From positions 5,539-69,538 of the forward strand of contig CAZEKF010000008.1 in assembly GCA_964512765.1 (NCBI GenBank): a stretch of 64,000 nucleotides of DNA, written 5' to 3'. Below, in pieces: positions 24,658 to 33,096 of this stretch. This stretch comes from GW2011-AR15 sp964512765 (lineage in GTDB: Archaea; Nanobdellota; Nanobdellia; Woesearchaeales; GW2011-AR15). Numbering within the stretch: the stretch's first letter is position 1; every line of letters starts with the position of its first letter. The notes under the pieces are model-generated. The model had not been told where the DNA came from, ran no database searches, and saw only the letters and a program-made list of their open reading frames with translations. Position numbers and translations under genes: made by a program.

Positions 24658-25895
24658 ATTCGATAATTCACACTTATAGGTTTATATTCGCCGTTGTTTG
24701 TCAACTCAAACAAGTCTTGTGTTTCTGCATAAACTGGTTTTCTTCCTGGGTTAAAAGATCCTAACGTGTATGCTGGATCGTAAAGGTATGAATATGCTGA
24801 AGAGTTTTTGTACACTCTAAGGTTAAAATTTCTTGGAAAGTTCCATTGTTCTTTGTAATAACTATAATTAGTGGAGATGTTGTTTAGGTATATACCTTCC
24901 AAGGTTTCAACAACACCAAACCTTGCATCATAATACACTTTTTCAGTGTCATCGTAATCACCGTCGTGGAACGAGAATCTATATTCGTAATTATTATCAA
25001 TTGGCATGTCAATTGTTAAGTCTAAAGTAGTGTTATAATACGTGAAATTAAACTCGACATTATTTTCGAAATACATGGTTAATGCAGTAGAACCATAAAT
25101 AGTAACATAGTTATGCGAATAATTAAGACTTTGAGTATCATTAGTGTAACCAAAATCACCGTAGTTGTTGTTATCTGAGTAATACGATGCATAATTGTCA
25201 AGGTCAAGATCTATTGTAAATGTGTAACTAGAATCTGTGTCAGCTGTAATAAAATTATAAACGTCTTGATTATCTAAAAACACTAATGATGTATGGTTTA
25301 AGTTTCCTGTCCTGGCTGTATAAATTCCAACAAAACTTTTTTCTTCATACGAGTTACTTGTTGGTGTAAAAGCAACATCATTAATTTTATACTGGCCATT
25401 GTCAAACTTTTCTCTGTCTTTATAATTAGCAGAGTCTGGCAATGAATCATCAAATCTAACACTAATGTTTTCTGTTGTAACAACGTTTTCTTGAACATTT
25501 AAGCCACTATAATTAAATGATTGGTTGTAAGAACCTCCTTCCAGGATCCAGTATGTTTTTACTTCTGAAGAAACGTTTGCAAGTAATATCATTTTATTGT
25601 TCCATAGCACAAAATTAGTACTATCTGTGAACTTAATATCTGTCCTGTTACTTGAATAATTAATTAAAATTGGTTCAAGAATGCCTGTGTCATTAGACTC
25701 AACGAACAACGGAAATTTGGTTAGTTCCCATTCAAACTCTTTGTTAAACTCGCTTTTTAGTAAAATGCCTAACGAGTTTTTGTTTGAAGAAAAGTTCATC
25801 TGCGGGCTTATAAACACAAAAAACCATGCAATGTACAATAAAAATATTGCTAAACTCACTATCCAGTCTATCTGAGAAGTACCTCTTTTTTGCAT
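24651..25895 (-). CDS. Large pilin-like surface protein
   Basis: 414 aa. N-terminus MQKRGTSQIDWIVSLAIFLL carries a basic leader followed by Ser-Gln and an acidic-Trp junction to a hydrophobic helix, as in archaeal type IV pilin-like proteins. The rest is an extracellular beta-rich domain unusually rich in N, Y, S, T and D, with many N-x-S/T sequons, so likely N-glycosylated. Coupled to the 126-aa pilin-like gene. Probably a minor pilin or adhesin; function not established. Confidence 0.6.
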   Translation of the reverse strand: MQKRGTSQIDWIVSLAIFLLYIAWFFVFISPQMNFSSNKNSLGILLKSEFNKEFEWELTKFPLFVESNDTGILEPILINYSSNRTDIKFTDSTNFVLWNNKMILLANVSSEVKTYWILEGGSYNQSFNYSGLNVQENVVTTENISVRFDDSLPDSANYKDREKFDNGQYKINDVAFTPTSNSYEEKSFVGIYTARTGNLNHTSLVFLDNQDVYNFITADTDSSYTFTIDLDLDNYASYYSDNNNYGDFGYTNDTQSLNYSHNYVTIYGSTALTMYFENNVEFNFTYYNTTLDLTIDMPIDNNYEYRFSFHDGDYDDTEKVYYDARFGVVETLEGIYLNNISTNYSYYKEQWNFPRNFNLRVYKNSSAYSYLYDPAYTLGSFNPGRKPVYAETQDLFELTNNGEYKPISVNYRIW

Positions 25896-25945
25896 TTAAT
25901 ATTAAAAATGAAGGTTTTACTTTATATAATTTATCAATAAAATAA

Positions 25946-26737
25946 TTATTTTATTTTTTCAAAGAGTAATTCTTGATGATCTCCTTTATCTTGGTATATT
26001 ACCTTCCCTTGATCAAACCCAAAATAATCTAACCAACTCTCTGTTAACCAACCAGATAAATCTGGTCTAAAATTATGTATTAGATCTCTACCATCATTCA
26101 CCCATAATAAACTTCCCACCAACATAGAGTTTCTAAAATTATCAAAAGTTAACATTTGACCGAAATAATAAATTTGATATAATACATTTCTAGACACGAT
26201 TAAATCAAACATACTTCCTAAATCTGTAACAGCAACATCTCCTTGTATAAAACTAACTTTACCTTTAGTTAATTTTTCTAAAAAGCCATTTGGCAAAGGA
26301 GCTGTTTCAATTTTCCCATAATTTCTATTATCATCATAATCCAACCCAAGCAAAGTATGATAAACTTCCCATGCCTGTTCAAAAATTTCTAAAGTTGGAT
26401 CCCTTATTTTTTGTTTTTCCATATCTACTTCCATTCTCCTTATTCTATTGACATTATCAAGAACTTGTTCAGAAATATCTAATACTGTTAAAGTATAGTC
26501 AATTCCTCTACTTTCCAAATGGGCAGTTAATTCATAAACTTCATAAGGTGTTTTTCCCCCAGGACCAATTATCAAAATATTTGGGTCTGGATTCAATCTT
26601 TCTAATAATTGAGGATATTCATTAAGCACACACGTAATTCCACCGAATATTGTCATGTCTATTACACTTTGAGATGTTTTCGCTCTTTCTTCTTGATACT
26701 GTTTTCTCACATATGCAAGACGTTCATCAAAAAACAT
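25946..26737 (-). CDS. Class I SAM-dependent methyltransferase-like protein
   Basis: 263 aa. The Rossmann motifs are in order: motif I ILIIGPGGKTPYE (about 53-65), the acidic strand end LTVLDIS (about 83-89), a helical insertion (about 95-150) and motif III/IV VSFIQGDVAVTDLGSMFDLIVSRNVLYQI (split by the GDV turn). The glycine loop GPGG is close to consensus, so SAM binding is likely. Substrate unknown; the arrangement is reminiscent of CheR-like or small-molecule methyltransferases. Single gene divergent from the 218-aa unknown. Confidence 0.7.
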   Translation of the reverse strand: MFFDERLAYVRKQYQEERAKTSQSVIDMTIFGGITCVLNEYPQLLERLNPDPNILIIGPGGKTPYEVYELTAHLESRGIDYTLTVLDISEQVLDNVNRIRRMEVDMEKQKIRDPTLEIFEQAWEVYHTLLGLDYDDNRNYGKIETAPLPNGFLEKLTKGKVSFIQGDVAVTDLGSMFDLIVSRNVLYQIYYFGQMLTFDNFRNSMLVGSLLWVNDGRDLIHNFRPDLSGWLTESWLDYFGFDQGKVIYQDKGDHQELLFEKIK

Positions 26738-26807
26738 TTTTTCTAAGAAAAAGTATCTTATTTAAAAATTAATTTAAGTTCTTTCATCTTAAAAACACAG
26801 TATAGTT

Positions 26808-26819
26808 TTTTAAATAAAT
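26808..26819 (+). promoter_or_regulatory. TATA-like box
   Basis: TTTTAAATAAAT about 26 nt before ATG 26840, favouring that start over the upstream TTG. Confidence 0.5.
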
Positions 26820-26839
26820 TATTGTTATTTCATTTTATA

Positions 26840-27496
26840 ATGGGTTTTGAAGACATTCTGAAAGGTGTTGTACAAGAATATGAAGTTATTTTACAAGCAA
26901 GAACTAAAGATAATGACATTTTAACTTTTGACACAGCAGATATTGAAGCATACCAGCAAACAGTTGCAGGAATTCATAAAAGAGTATTAGGGTCTGATCC
27001 TGAATTTTTTGATAAAGGATTATTTCAAATGTGTCATATACCCTTTCCAGAAGGAGATGTGCTTTATTATGGTGTTGATAATGTCCCCCTCAGAGGCGGG
27101 TCTCCGCACATTTGTTTACATTACAAATATACAAGTGTTAATCCATGTGCATCAGAAGATTGTGTTATTGATAATGTGTGTTTAACTTTTTTCCCTGGCT
27201 TATGGCCAACTCCTAGAACAAAAACTGAAGAAATGTGGGAAGAACAAGGTCTTAACCTAATTAGTCGAAGCGAGCATGGATTCATTGGTATACTTCCAAT
27301 TAAATATTCTGGTAACTTTTATCCAACTCATGATGAACTTTCGCGCGTAGGTATTAAAGCCAATCTATTATTACCTAATAATGACCCACACATATTTACT
27401 ATAAAAGTTTCTCCAAAAGTATTAGGAAAAGGATCCCTGACTGCTTTCTTCAAACATGTTCAGTATGATTGGTTGGAACAGCTTGTAGTTGGATAG
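26840..27496 (+). CDS. Unknown 218-aa protein
   Basis: Soluble, mixed alpha/beta, with several Cys in the middle (CHIPFP, CLHYKY, NPCASEDC, DNVCLTFF) that might form a metal site, although spacing is irregular. No family recognised. Start set at 26840 by its promoter. One of several single-gene, leaderless units in this window that encode proteins without obvious relatives. Confidence 0.55.
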   Translation: MGFEDILKGVVQEYEVILQARTKDNDILTFDTADIEAYQQTVAGIHKRVLGSDPEFFDKGLFQMCHIPFPEGDVLYYGVDNVPLRGGSPHICLHYKYTSVNPCASEDCVIDNVCLTFFPGLWPTPRTKTEEMWEEQGLNLISRSEHGFIGILPIKYSGNFYPTHDELSRVGIKANLLLPNNDPHIFTIKVSPKVLGKGSLTAFFKHVQYDWLEQLVVG

Positions 27497-27537
27497 ATAA
27501 ATTCTAGAAATCTTTTTATAATCAACTACTTCACTTT

Positions 27538-28062
27538 ATGATTATGAAACTCAAAAAACTCTTTTCAACAATAAGTAAAAATGTTTATGTCAAAGACATC
27601 ATGTCCAGGAACGTGTTGAACTTGGACAAGGAAGATAGCGTGTACAAGGCTATCAAAGTAATGGCTAACAAGTCTGTTAGTACTATCGTAACGTCGCACG
27701 GTAGCATGCCTATTGGAATCTTAACAGAACGTGATTTAGTCAAGAAACTGTTGCTAAAAGACCAAGATCCTAATAAAGTAAAAATAAAAGATATCATGAC
27801 TAAAAATCCAATTACTGTTAAGCCAAACACAAGTGTGTTAAAAGCAAGTAACATAATGAAACATAAAAAAGTTAGAAAACTTGTTGTTGTGGATAGCAAT
27901 AACAATTTAGTTGGTATTCTTTCCCAGACAGACATAATTCAAAGTATGCACAGGCTTGACGAAACATACAGAAAACTGTTTTTTGACCCGTACGTTTCTC
28001 TTATTTTAATAATAATTGTATTAGTACTGTTTTTCCTTAACTACGTATTATTTAGAACATGA
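27538..28062 (+). CDS. Membrane-anchored CBS-pair protein
   Basis: 174 aa. Two CBS motifs form one Bateman module: first about 17-70 (VKDIMSRNVLNLDKEDSV...IGILTERDLVKKLL), second about 83-135 (IKDIMTKNPITVKPNTSV...LVGILSQTDIIQSM). A C-terminal hydrophobic helix (about 151-170) follows. CBS pairs bind adenine nucleotides or SAM, so this may be an energy sensor at the membrane. It overlaps the next membrane gene by 4 bp, making that protein the likely partner. Confidence 0.85.
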   Translation: MIMKLKKLFSTISKNVYVKDIMSRNVLNLDKEDSVYKAIKVMANKSVSTIVTSHGSMPIGILTERDLVKKLLLKDQDPNKVKIKDIMTKNPITVKPNTSVLKASNIMKHKKVRKLVVVDSNNNLVGILSQTDIIQSMHRLDETYRKLFFDPYVSLILIIIVLVLFFLNYVLFRT

Positions 28063-28616
28063 AACTAAACTTAAAAAAAATTAAACCAGAGAAACTTGTA
28101 AAGTCAAAAAATTTCAAGATAGGGTTAGTTAGCTTAATTTTCATTGTATTATTTTTTTCTGCGAAGAAACCTTTCTTATACCTTATTTTTTTAGTAATAA
28201 CAGGCATCATGACTTATTACAAAAAACTATATCATTCACCTGTTGATTTCACACCATTATTTTTTCTTGAAATTGTTATAACAAGGTATTATGGTTTTAA
28301 ATTTCTGCTAATCTTTATAGCGCTTGGTTACGTGGTACCAAAATTACTAGCAGGCGGTGCAATGAAATGGGACTCGTACGCTTTTGTTAGTATCTCAGTA
28401 ATCTGTTGTTACATATCTTTGTTTATGACTAGTTTAGACTTACAAATAGTTGGTTATTTAACAAGTATAATTCAATACATTGGCGGTGTCATTATAGGAG
28501 CTGCTGTCAGACCATTACTCGTAGCAGTAGCTGACGGTGTTTCAAATGTCGCTAATAATCTTATTTGGTTCTTAATTTTTACAGATTTAATAGTATGGTT
28601 GTTCAGAGGAATCTAA
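28059..28616 (+). CDS. Integral membrane protein, paralogue of the 23.5-kb gene
   Basis: 185 aa with a basic N-terminus and about six transmembrane helices. Resembles the 23538-24092 product in helix spacing, the YYKK turn and the terminal VSN..NNLIWFLIFT. Translationally coupled to the CBS-pair gene, which could gate or sense for it; a CBS domain beside a small multi-pass protein is typical of regulated channels or transporters, but no transport motif is visible. The 3' end converges on ftsY with a 4-bp overlap. Confidence 0.6.
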   Translation: MKLNLKKIKPEKLVKSKNFKIGLVSLIFIVLFFSAKKPFLYLIFLVITGIMTYYKKLYHSPVDFTPLFFLEIVITRYYGFKFLLIFIALGYVVPKLLAGGAMKWDSYAFVSISVICCYISLFMTSLDLQIVGYLTSIIQYIGGVIIGAAVRPLLVAVADGVSNVANNLIWFLIFTDLIVWLFRGI

Positions 28617-30151
28617 AGACCTATTTGTTTTATTAACTTATTTTTATCAAACTCTTCTAAATCGTCATAAGTTTGGCCCATACCTAAGTACATGATAGGC
28701 TTTCCAGTTACGTAAGAAACAGAAATAGCTGCGCCGCCTTTTTCATCAGTGTCAGCTTTTGAAAGAATAATACCATCAATGCCAACAGCTTCATTAAACA
28801 GTTTAACCTGTTCAACAACATCATTACCTGCTATACTTTCCCCAATAAAGATTTTCAAGTCTGGGTTAACAACTCGAATTACTTTTTCAAGTTCTTGCAT
28901 AAGGTTTTTGTTAGAATGCAACCTACCAGCTGTGTCAATTAACGCAACATCTTTATTTTTAGACTTTGCATGTTGAACAGTGTCAAACGCAACTGCTGCA
29001 GGATCACTTCCATAATCATGTTTTATTAGTTTAACACCTAGTTTATCTGTGTGCTCTTCTAACTGTTGAATGGCAGCTGCTCTAAACGTATCACAAGCAC
29101 CTACTACACAGCTCAAGTTATTTTTTTGTAACAAATGAACAACTTTTGCTAATGTTGTTGTTTTACCTGCACCGTTCACGCCAATGAACACTATTGTGTA
29201 TGGTTTTTTAGATTTAGCTTGTTTAATCAAATCAATTTTTTCAGTGGAAAATAATCCTTCAATAGAGTTTCGTAATGATTCAATGATTTTATTTTCTAAT
29301 TCTTTTTTTGGAATTTTGTTACTGACTAAATCTTGTTTTAGATCATTCTTTATTTTTTCTATAACTTCAACTGCAACATTATTTTCTAACAATGTTACTT
29401 CCAGTTCCCAGAACAATTCATCAAATTTACTTTCAGACAAAGAAACTTTTGTTACAGTTTCTGTAATCTTCTTAAGAATTCCTTTCTTCTCTTCTTCTTT
29501 TGGTTCTTCCTTGACTTCTTCTTCAACTGGCTCAGGTTCTTCAACCTCTTCCTGAACAACAGATTCTTCTTTAACCTCTTTTTCAACAACTTCTTCCTTT
29601 GGTTCTTCTTCCTTAGGCTTTTTCTTAAAGATCTTTGCTAAGAAACCTTTTTTTTCTTCTTTAGGTTCTTCCTTAACCTCTTCTTTTACAGGTTCTGCTT
29701 TTGGAGGTTCAGGTTCTTCGACTTTTTCTTTAACTGGTTCAGGTTTAACTTCTTTTTCTTCCTTGACAACTTCTTTTTTTACTTCTGGTTCCTCATCCTT
29801 TTTTGGTTCAGCGGTTGGTTCCTTTGGAACCGATACTTTTTTTTCTTTCTTTACTTCTTTAACTTCTACTTTAGGTTTCTCTTTTTTAACTGGCTCTTTT
29901 TTTTCTTTAACTTCTTTCTTTTCTTCAACAACAGGTTTTTTAACTTCCTTTTTCTCAACTTTCTTCTCTTTTTTCTTTTCTACTGGTTTTTCTTTTTTTT
30001 CAGGTTTCTTTTCTTTCTTAGGCTTTTCTTCAATCTTTTTATCTATTTTTTCTACTATTTCATCTACTTCAACAACATCAGCTTCTTCTTCAGCTTTCTT
30101 GCTAAATTTACCTACTGCTTCCTTTAACTTTTTCTTTAAAAATCCGAACAT
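28613..30151 (-). CDS. ftsY: Signal recognition particle receptor FtsY
   Basis: 512 aa. The C-terminal 280 residues are the SRP GTPase NG domain: helical N domain (about 228-300), P-loop GVNGAGKTTT, DTFRAAAIQQL, DTAGRLHSN, the SKADTDEKGGAA specificity loop and closing GMGQTYDDLEEFD. Residues about 20-225 form a very long K/E/P/V-rich low-complexity A domain with repeated PKEE, VKEE and PEPV words, much longer than in most archaeal FtsY. It probably mediates membrane or translocon attachment. The antisense strand gives spurious Ser/Phe-rich ORFs. Confidence 0.95.
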   Translation of the reverse strand: MFGFLKKKLKEAVGKFSKKAEEEADVVEVDEIVEKIDKKIEEKPKKEKKPEKKEKPVEKKKEKKVEKKEVKKPVVEEKKEVKEKKEPVKKEKPKVEVKEVKKEKKVSVPKEPTAEPKKDEEPEVKKEVVKEEKEVKPEPVKEKVEEPEPPKAEPVKEEVKEEPKEEKKGFLAKIFKKKPKEEEPKEEVVEKEVKEESVVQEEVEEPEPVEEEVKEEPKEEEKKGILKKITETVTKVSLSESKFDELFWELEVTLLENNVAVEVIEKIKNDLKQDLVSNKIPKKELENKIIESLRNSIEGLFSTEKIDLIKQAKSKKPYTIVFIGVNGAGKTTTLAKVVHLLQKNNLSCVVGACDTFRAAAIQQLEEHTDKLGVKLIKHDYGSDPAAVAFDTVQHAKSKNKDVALIDTAGRLHSNKNLMQELEKVIRVVNPDLKIFIGESIAGNDVVEQVKLFNEAVGIDGIILSKADTDEKGGAAISVSYVTGKPIMYLGMGQTYDDLEEFDKNKLIKQIGL

Positions 30152-30195
30152 ATGGCAAAGAAGACAAGAAATGTTTATAAAAATTACTAATTAAT

Positions 30196-30918
30196 CTAAC
30201 AATATTCTGTATAAAATTTATTTGGCAGTCTTAAATTAATTGTGCTACCATGTACATCTGCTCTAAACCGAAGCGGCCACTCTTTAGGAAGTGGTTCATG
30301 GTAGGGTATAACATGATCACCAATACCTCCAACAGGTAATAATCTTCCAAGATCTGACTGACTAGGTTGTGAATGGTTCATAGTAACTATCATATCACTC
30401 CCTGCGCTCCATGTAGCTTTTAGTAAATGTAACACAGGTACGTTACACCCATCTTCTGGTTTATATCCCATAACAGCTAAAGAAAACTCTCCTTGCCCGT
30501 TATCAAATATTGTTCCAACATTTTCAAGTATAGGTTCTTCATGTTTCTGACGAATTAGACCCATTCTAACATCATGTATTTTTTCTGGGTTAAAATATAC
30601 AAACTTATTTCTTCCAACATTTTCTCCCCAAACATATGAGATGTATCCGTTAGCAGACAAATCTCTTAATCTTTCATATAATAAATTCTTATCTACACCT
30701 TCAGAAAAAAATTCTTTTAAAGAATGCTGTGCGTTTATTTTACTATAAATACATTTAACAGAATAAACACCTGCCATTAAACCAGGAAAGTTAACATCTT
30801 GTTTAGGATCACCATAAACTATATTCAAAATCTCTGTATCAAGAGCTTTTATTTTTTCAGCTTGAGCAGCTAAACAACTGTCATCATAATCTTCAAGTAT
30901 TAGATCTTTTAATGTAAT
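30196..30918 (-). CDS. Unknown protein, probable ATT start
   Basis: Not recognised. The first standard start is TTG at 30828 (210 aa). The same frame is open for 30 more codons upstream, beginning ATT-ACA-TTA, and reads as normal protein (LKDLILEDYDDSCLAAQ then AEKIKALDTEI). An in-frame TAA lies immediately before the ATT, so no ATG, GTG or TTG can serve. GGTGA is 5 nt before the ATT and a TATA-like tract (30940-30958) lies at suitable distance. I therefore place the start at 30918 (240 aa). The N-terminal part (about 60-100) could be a winged helix (LLYERLRDLSANGYISYVW). Confidence 0.5.
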   Translation of the reverse strand: MTLKDLILEDYDDSCLAAQAEKIKALDTEILNIVYGDPKQDVNFPGLMAGVYSVKCIYSKINAQHSLKEFFSEGVDKNLLYERLRDLSANGYISYVWGENVGRNKFVYFNPEKIHDVRMGLIRQKHEEPILENVGTIFDNGQGEFSLAVMGYKPEDGCNVPVLHLLKATWSAGSDMIVTMNHSQPSQSDLGRLLPVGGIGDHVIPYHEPLPKEWPLRFRADVHGSTINLRLPNKFYTEYC

Positions 30919-30939
30919 TTAAATCACCGTCTATTAAAG

Positions 30940-30958
30940 GATAAATAATTTATATAAA
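30940..30958 (-). promoter_or_regulatory. TATA-like tract of the ATT-start gene
   Basis: The minus strand reads TTTATATAAATTATTTATC, roughly 25-34 nt before the ATT at 30918. Confidence 0.4.
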
Positions 30959-30991
30959 AATACTTTGAAAATCAATATTTTTATAATTAAT

Positions 30992-31393
30992 TCACTCAAA
31001 CTCTTTTTGTATTTCTTCAATTCTAACAATAAGAACTTTCATCTGAGCAACAACATTTTCTCTGTAAGAAACAAGTTCAGTTATTTGACTGTCTAAGATT
31101 TTAGTAATTTCATCAACAGATTTTTCAACTGTGACACCTGCACCAACGTTTATCATTAATTTTTTAGAATTAGACAAACTAGCTTTAGCATAAATACCTG
31201 ATGTTAAAGGCACTCTTAGATCATCGCCCTTTTTTAGTTCAGAAAATTTGTTAACTACTATTTTAGAAGAATTCAGATCAGATATTTGTTCGTCTAAATT
31301 CTCAAGATGACTGTTTAATTTTTTAATTTCATCGTCTAACGCTTTTAACTCTGTGTACAATTCTTGTTTTTTTTCTTCATTACTTACTGACAT
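30992..31393 (-). CDS. pfdA: Prefoldin alpha subunit
   Basis: Holdase chaperone subunit that forms the hexameric jellyfish complex with beta subunits and delivers unfolded proteins to the thermosome. 133 aa: an N-terminal coiled-coil helix (about 3-45), a central beta hairpin with VPLTSGIYAKASL and VGAGVTVEKS, and a C-terminal coiled-coil (about 90-133). The order and length match archaeal prefoldin alpha. Overlaps prs by 14 bp, so co-transcribed downstream of PRPP synthetase and aIF6. Confidence 0.88.
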   Translation of the reverse strand: MSVSNEEKKQELYTELKALDDEIKKLNSHLENLDEQISDLNSSKIVVNKFSELKKGDDLRVPLTSGIYAKASLSNSKKLMINVGAGVTVEKSVDEITKILDSQITELVSYRENVVAQMKVLIVRIEEIQKEFE

Positions 31394-32339
31394 GCACTTT
31401 CTCCTCCCATGAAAACAATTCTCCTAATGATTTATGATCGTGTATTCTTTGTATAACCTGCGCCATTAAACTTGTTATAGATAAAACTTTCATTTTTTTA
31501 AGCGTTTTTTCTTTTGGTATAGGTAAAGAATCTGTTAAAACAATTTCTTTAGCTTTACATTTATTTAGTTTTTTAACAGCTTCACCACTTAACACAGCGT
31601 GTGTTGCTGCAATGTATACTTCTTTTGCACCTTTACTTATTAAAGCATCTGCACCTGCTGCTATAGTACCGCCAGTGTCTATCATGTCATCTAATAATAA
31701 ACAAGTTTTGCCTTTTACATCCCCAATAACATTTGTAACTTCTGCCTGGTTATGCCTTGGCCGTCTTTTATCAATTATTGCCAAAGGGCAATTTAGTAAT
31801 TTAGCAAACCGTCTTGTTTTTTTAGCAAACCCTGAATCTGACGCAACTGCCACAACATCTTTTAATTTCTTTTTTATAAAATATTCAGCAAACACAGGAT
31901 ATGCTTCAAAATGGTCAACATCAATGTCAAAAAAACCAACTATTTGCGGACTGTGCAGATCCACAGTAATTATTCTATCAGCGCCTGCAGTTGTTAATAA
32001 GTTTGCAACAAGTTTAGCAGTTATTGGTTCACGTGCACTAGCTCTTCTGTCCTGCCTTGCATAACCGTAATAAGGTAAAACTACATTGATACGTTTCACA
32101 GAAGATCTTTTTAACGCATCTATCATAATAAGTAAATCCATCAAATTCTCATTAACTGGCCGTGATATTGGCTGTACAACAAAAACATCATCCCCTCTAA
32201 CTTTTTCAACAATTTTAACATAAGTTTCAGTATCTTTAAACTTTTTAATCACAATGTTTGACAAAGGTATTTTTAGGTATGAACATATTTTTTGTGCAAA
32301 TTCTTTGTGAACTTCTCCTGATATGATTTTTATTGTCAT
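31380..32339 (-). CDS. prs: Ribose-phosphate pyrophosphokinase (PRPP synthetase)
   Basis: Makes PRPP from ribose 5-phosphate and ATP, supplying PyrE of this window and purine synthesis. 319 aa. Motifs: N-terminal KIISGEVHKEFA, YGYARQDRR (ATP loop), the metal site VDLHSPQIVGFFDIDVDH, the KRR flexible loop segment IDKRRPRHNQ, and the PRPP loop CLLLDDMIDTGGTIAAGA. The R5P/regulatory residues resemble the archaeal-bacterial class I type. Part of the aIF6-prs-prefoldin cluster. Confidence 0.95.
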   Translation of the reverse strand: MTIKIISGEVHKEFAQKICSYLKIPLSNIVIKKFKDTETYVKIVEKVRGDDVFVVQPISRPVNENLMDLLIMIDALKRSSVKRINVVLPYYGYARQDRRASAREPITAKLVANLLTTAGADRIITVDLHSPQIVGFFDIDVDHFEAYPVFAEYFIKKKLKDVVAVASDSGFAKKTRRFAKLLNCPLAIIDKRRPRHNQAEVTNVIGDVKGKTCLLLDDMIDTGGTIAAGADALISKGAKEVYIAATHAVLSGEAVKKLNKCKAKEIVLTDSLPIPKEKTLKKMKVLSITSLMAQVIQRIHDHKSLGELFSWEEKVHVSK

Positions 32340-32345
32340 TTTCAG

Positions 32346-33017
32346 CTATTCCTCCAAAAAACCTAGTGCTATATCCATATTCTGTATTTCAGGTCCACCT
32401 GATATGTCGCCAACAACAAAACCATTATTGTTACACACTATCCCTGAACCAATGTACGGTGAGCCAAAGTTAACTGTTCCAGTTGTTACATTTAGCTTCA
32501 AATTATTTTTAAGGAACTTTTTTTCAAACTCTTCAATATCCGCGCTAACCAAACAACCTTTATCATTAGCAACTGCCATTGACCCAACAATGTTAAGTTC
32601 TGATATTTTCCCTGTTTTTACTTTGATTTTCAATGACTTTTCAATATCTTTTAACACTGTTTCTTTATAATCAGGGTTAGCTATACAAACACCATTCTCA
32701 ATCAACAGGTTATTGCCCAATGCAGTTAACTCTGAATTAATTACTTTGTATTTAATTTTAAATGTTTCTAATTGTTTAAGTTCAGTATCAAACATTATCT
32801 TTGGAACAAGCAAACAATCGTCTGTACCACTGAAAAACACGCCTAACAAATCTGTACCAGCAGCTTTTATTTCATAAACAGGCACATTAAACACTTTTTC
32901 AAAATCTTTTTTTAATTTATCAGGAAATTTAGGTGGAACTAAACAATATTTGTTAGTAGCATAACAAAATAGTCCAATGTTCGGGTTCTGATTATAATTT
33001 GTGGTTAATATGTGCAT
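32346..33017 (-). CDS. eif6: Translation initiation factor aIF6
   Basis: Binds the 50S subunit and prevents premature joining to 30S. 223 aa built of five quasi-repeats of about 44 residues; the recurring words NIGLFCYATN, GTDLLGVFFSGTDDCLLVP, ALGNNLLIENGVCIANP, IVGSMAVANDKGCLVS and YIGSGIVCNNNGFVVG mark the pentein fold. Length equals typical aIF6. First gene of the cluster with prs and prefoldin, 6 nt before prs. Confidence 0.95.
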   Translation of the reverse strand: MHILTTNYNQNPNIGLFCYATNKYCLVPPKFPDKLKKDFEKVFNVPVYEIKAAGTDLLGVFFSGTDDCLLVPKIMFDTELKQLETFKIKYKVINSELTALGNNLLIENGVCIANPDYKETVLKDIEKSLKIKVKTGKISELNIVGSMAVANDKGCLVSADIEEFEKKFLKNNLKLNVTTGTVNFGSPYIGSGIVCNNNGFVVGDISGGPEIQNMDIALGFLEE

Positions 33018-33096
33018 AATTCAAGAGAAAACTCATACTTTATATAAAGGTTTTTAAGATATCTTTTTGAATAAGTTATTTTTATAGTTATAGATC

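Noticed and set aside
29763..30194. Plus-strand Ser/Phe-rich ORF
   Set aside because: Antisense of the Lys/Glu-rich FtsY A domain; composition is a codon artefact.
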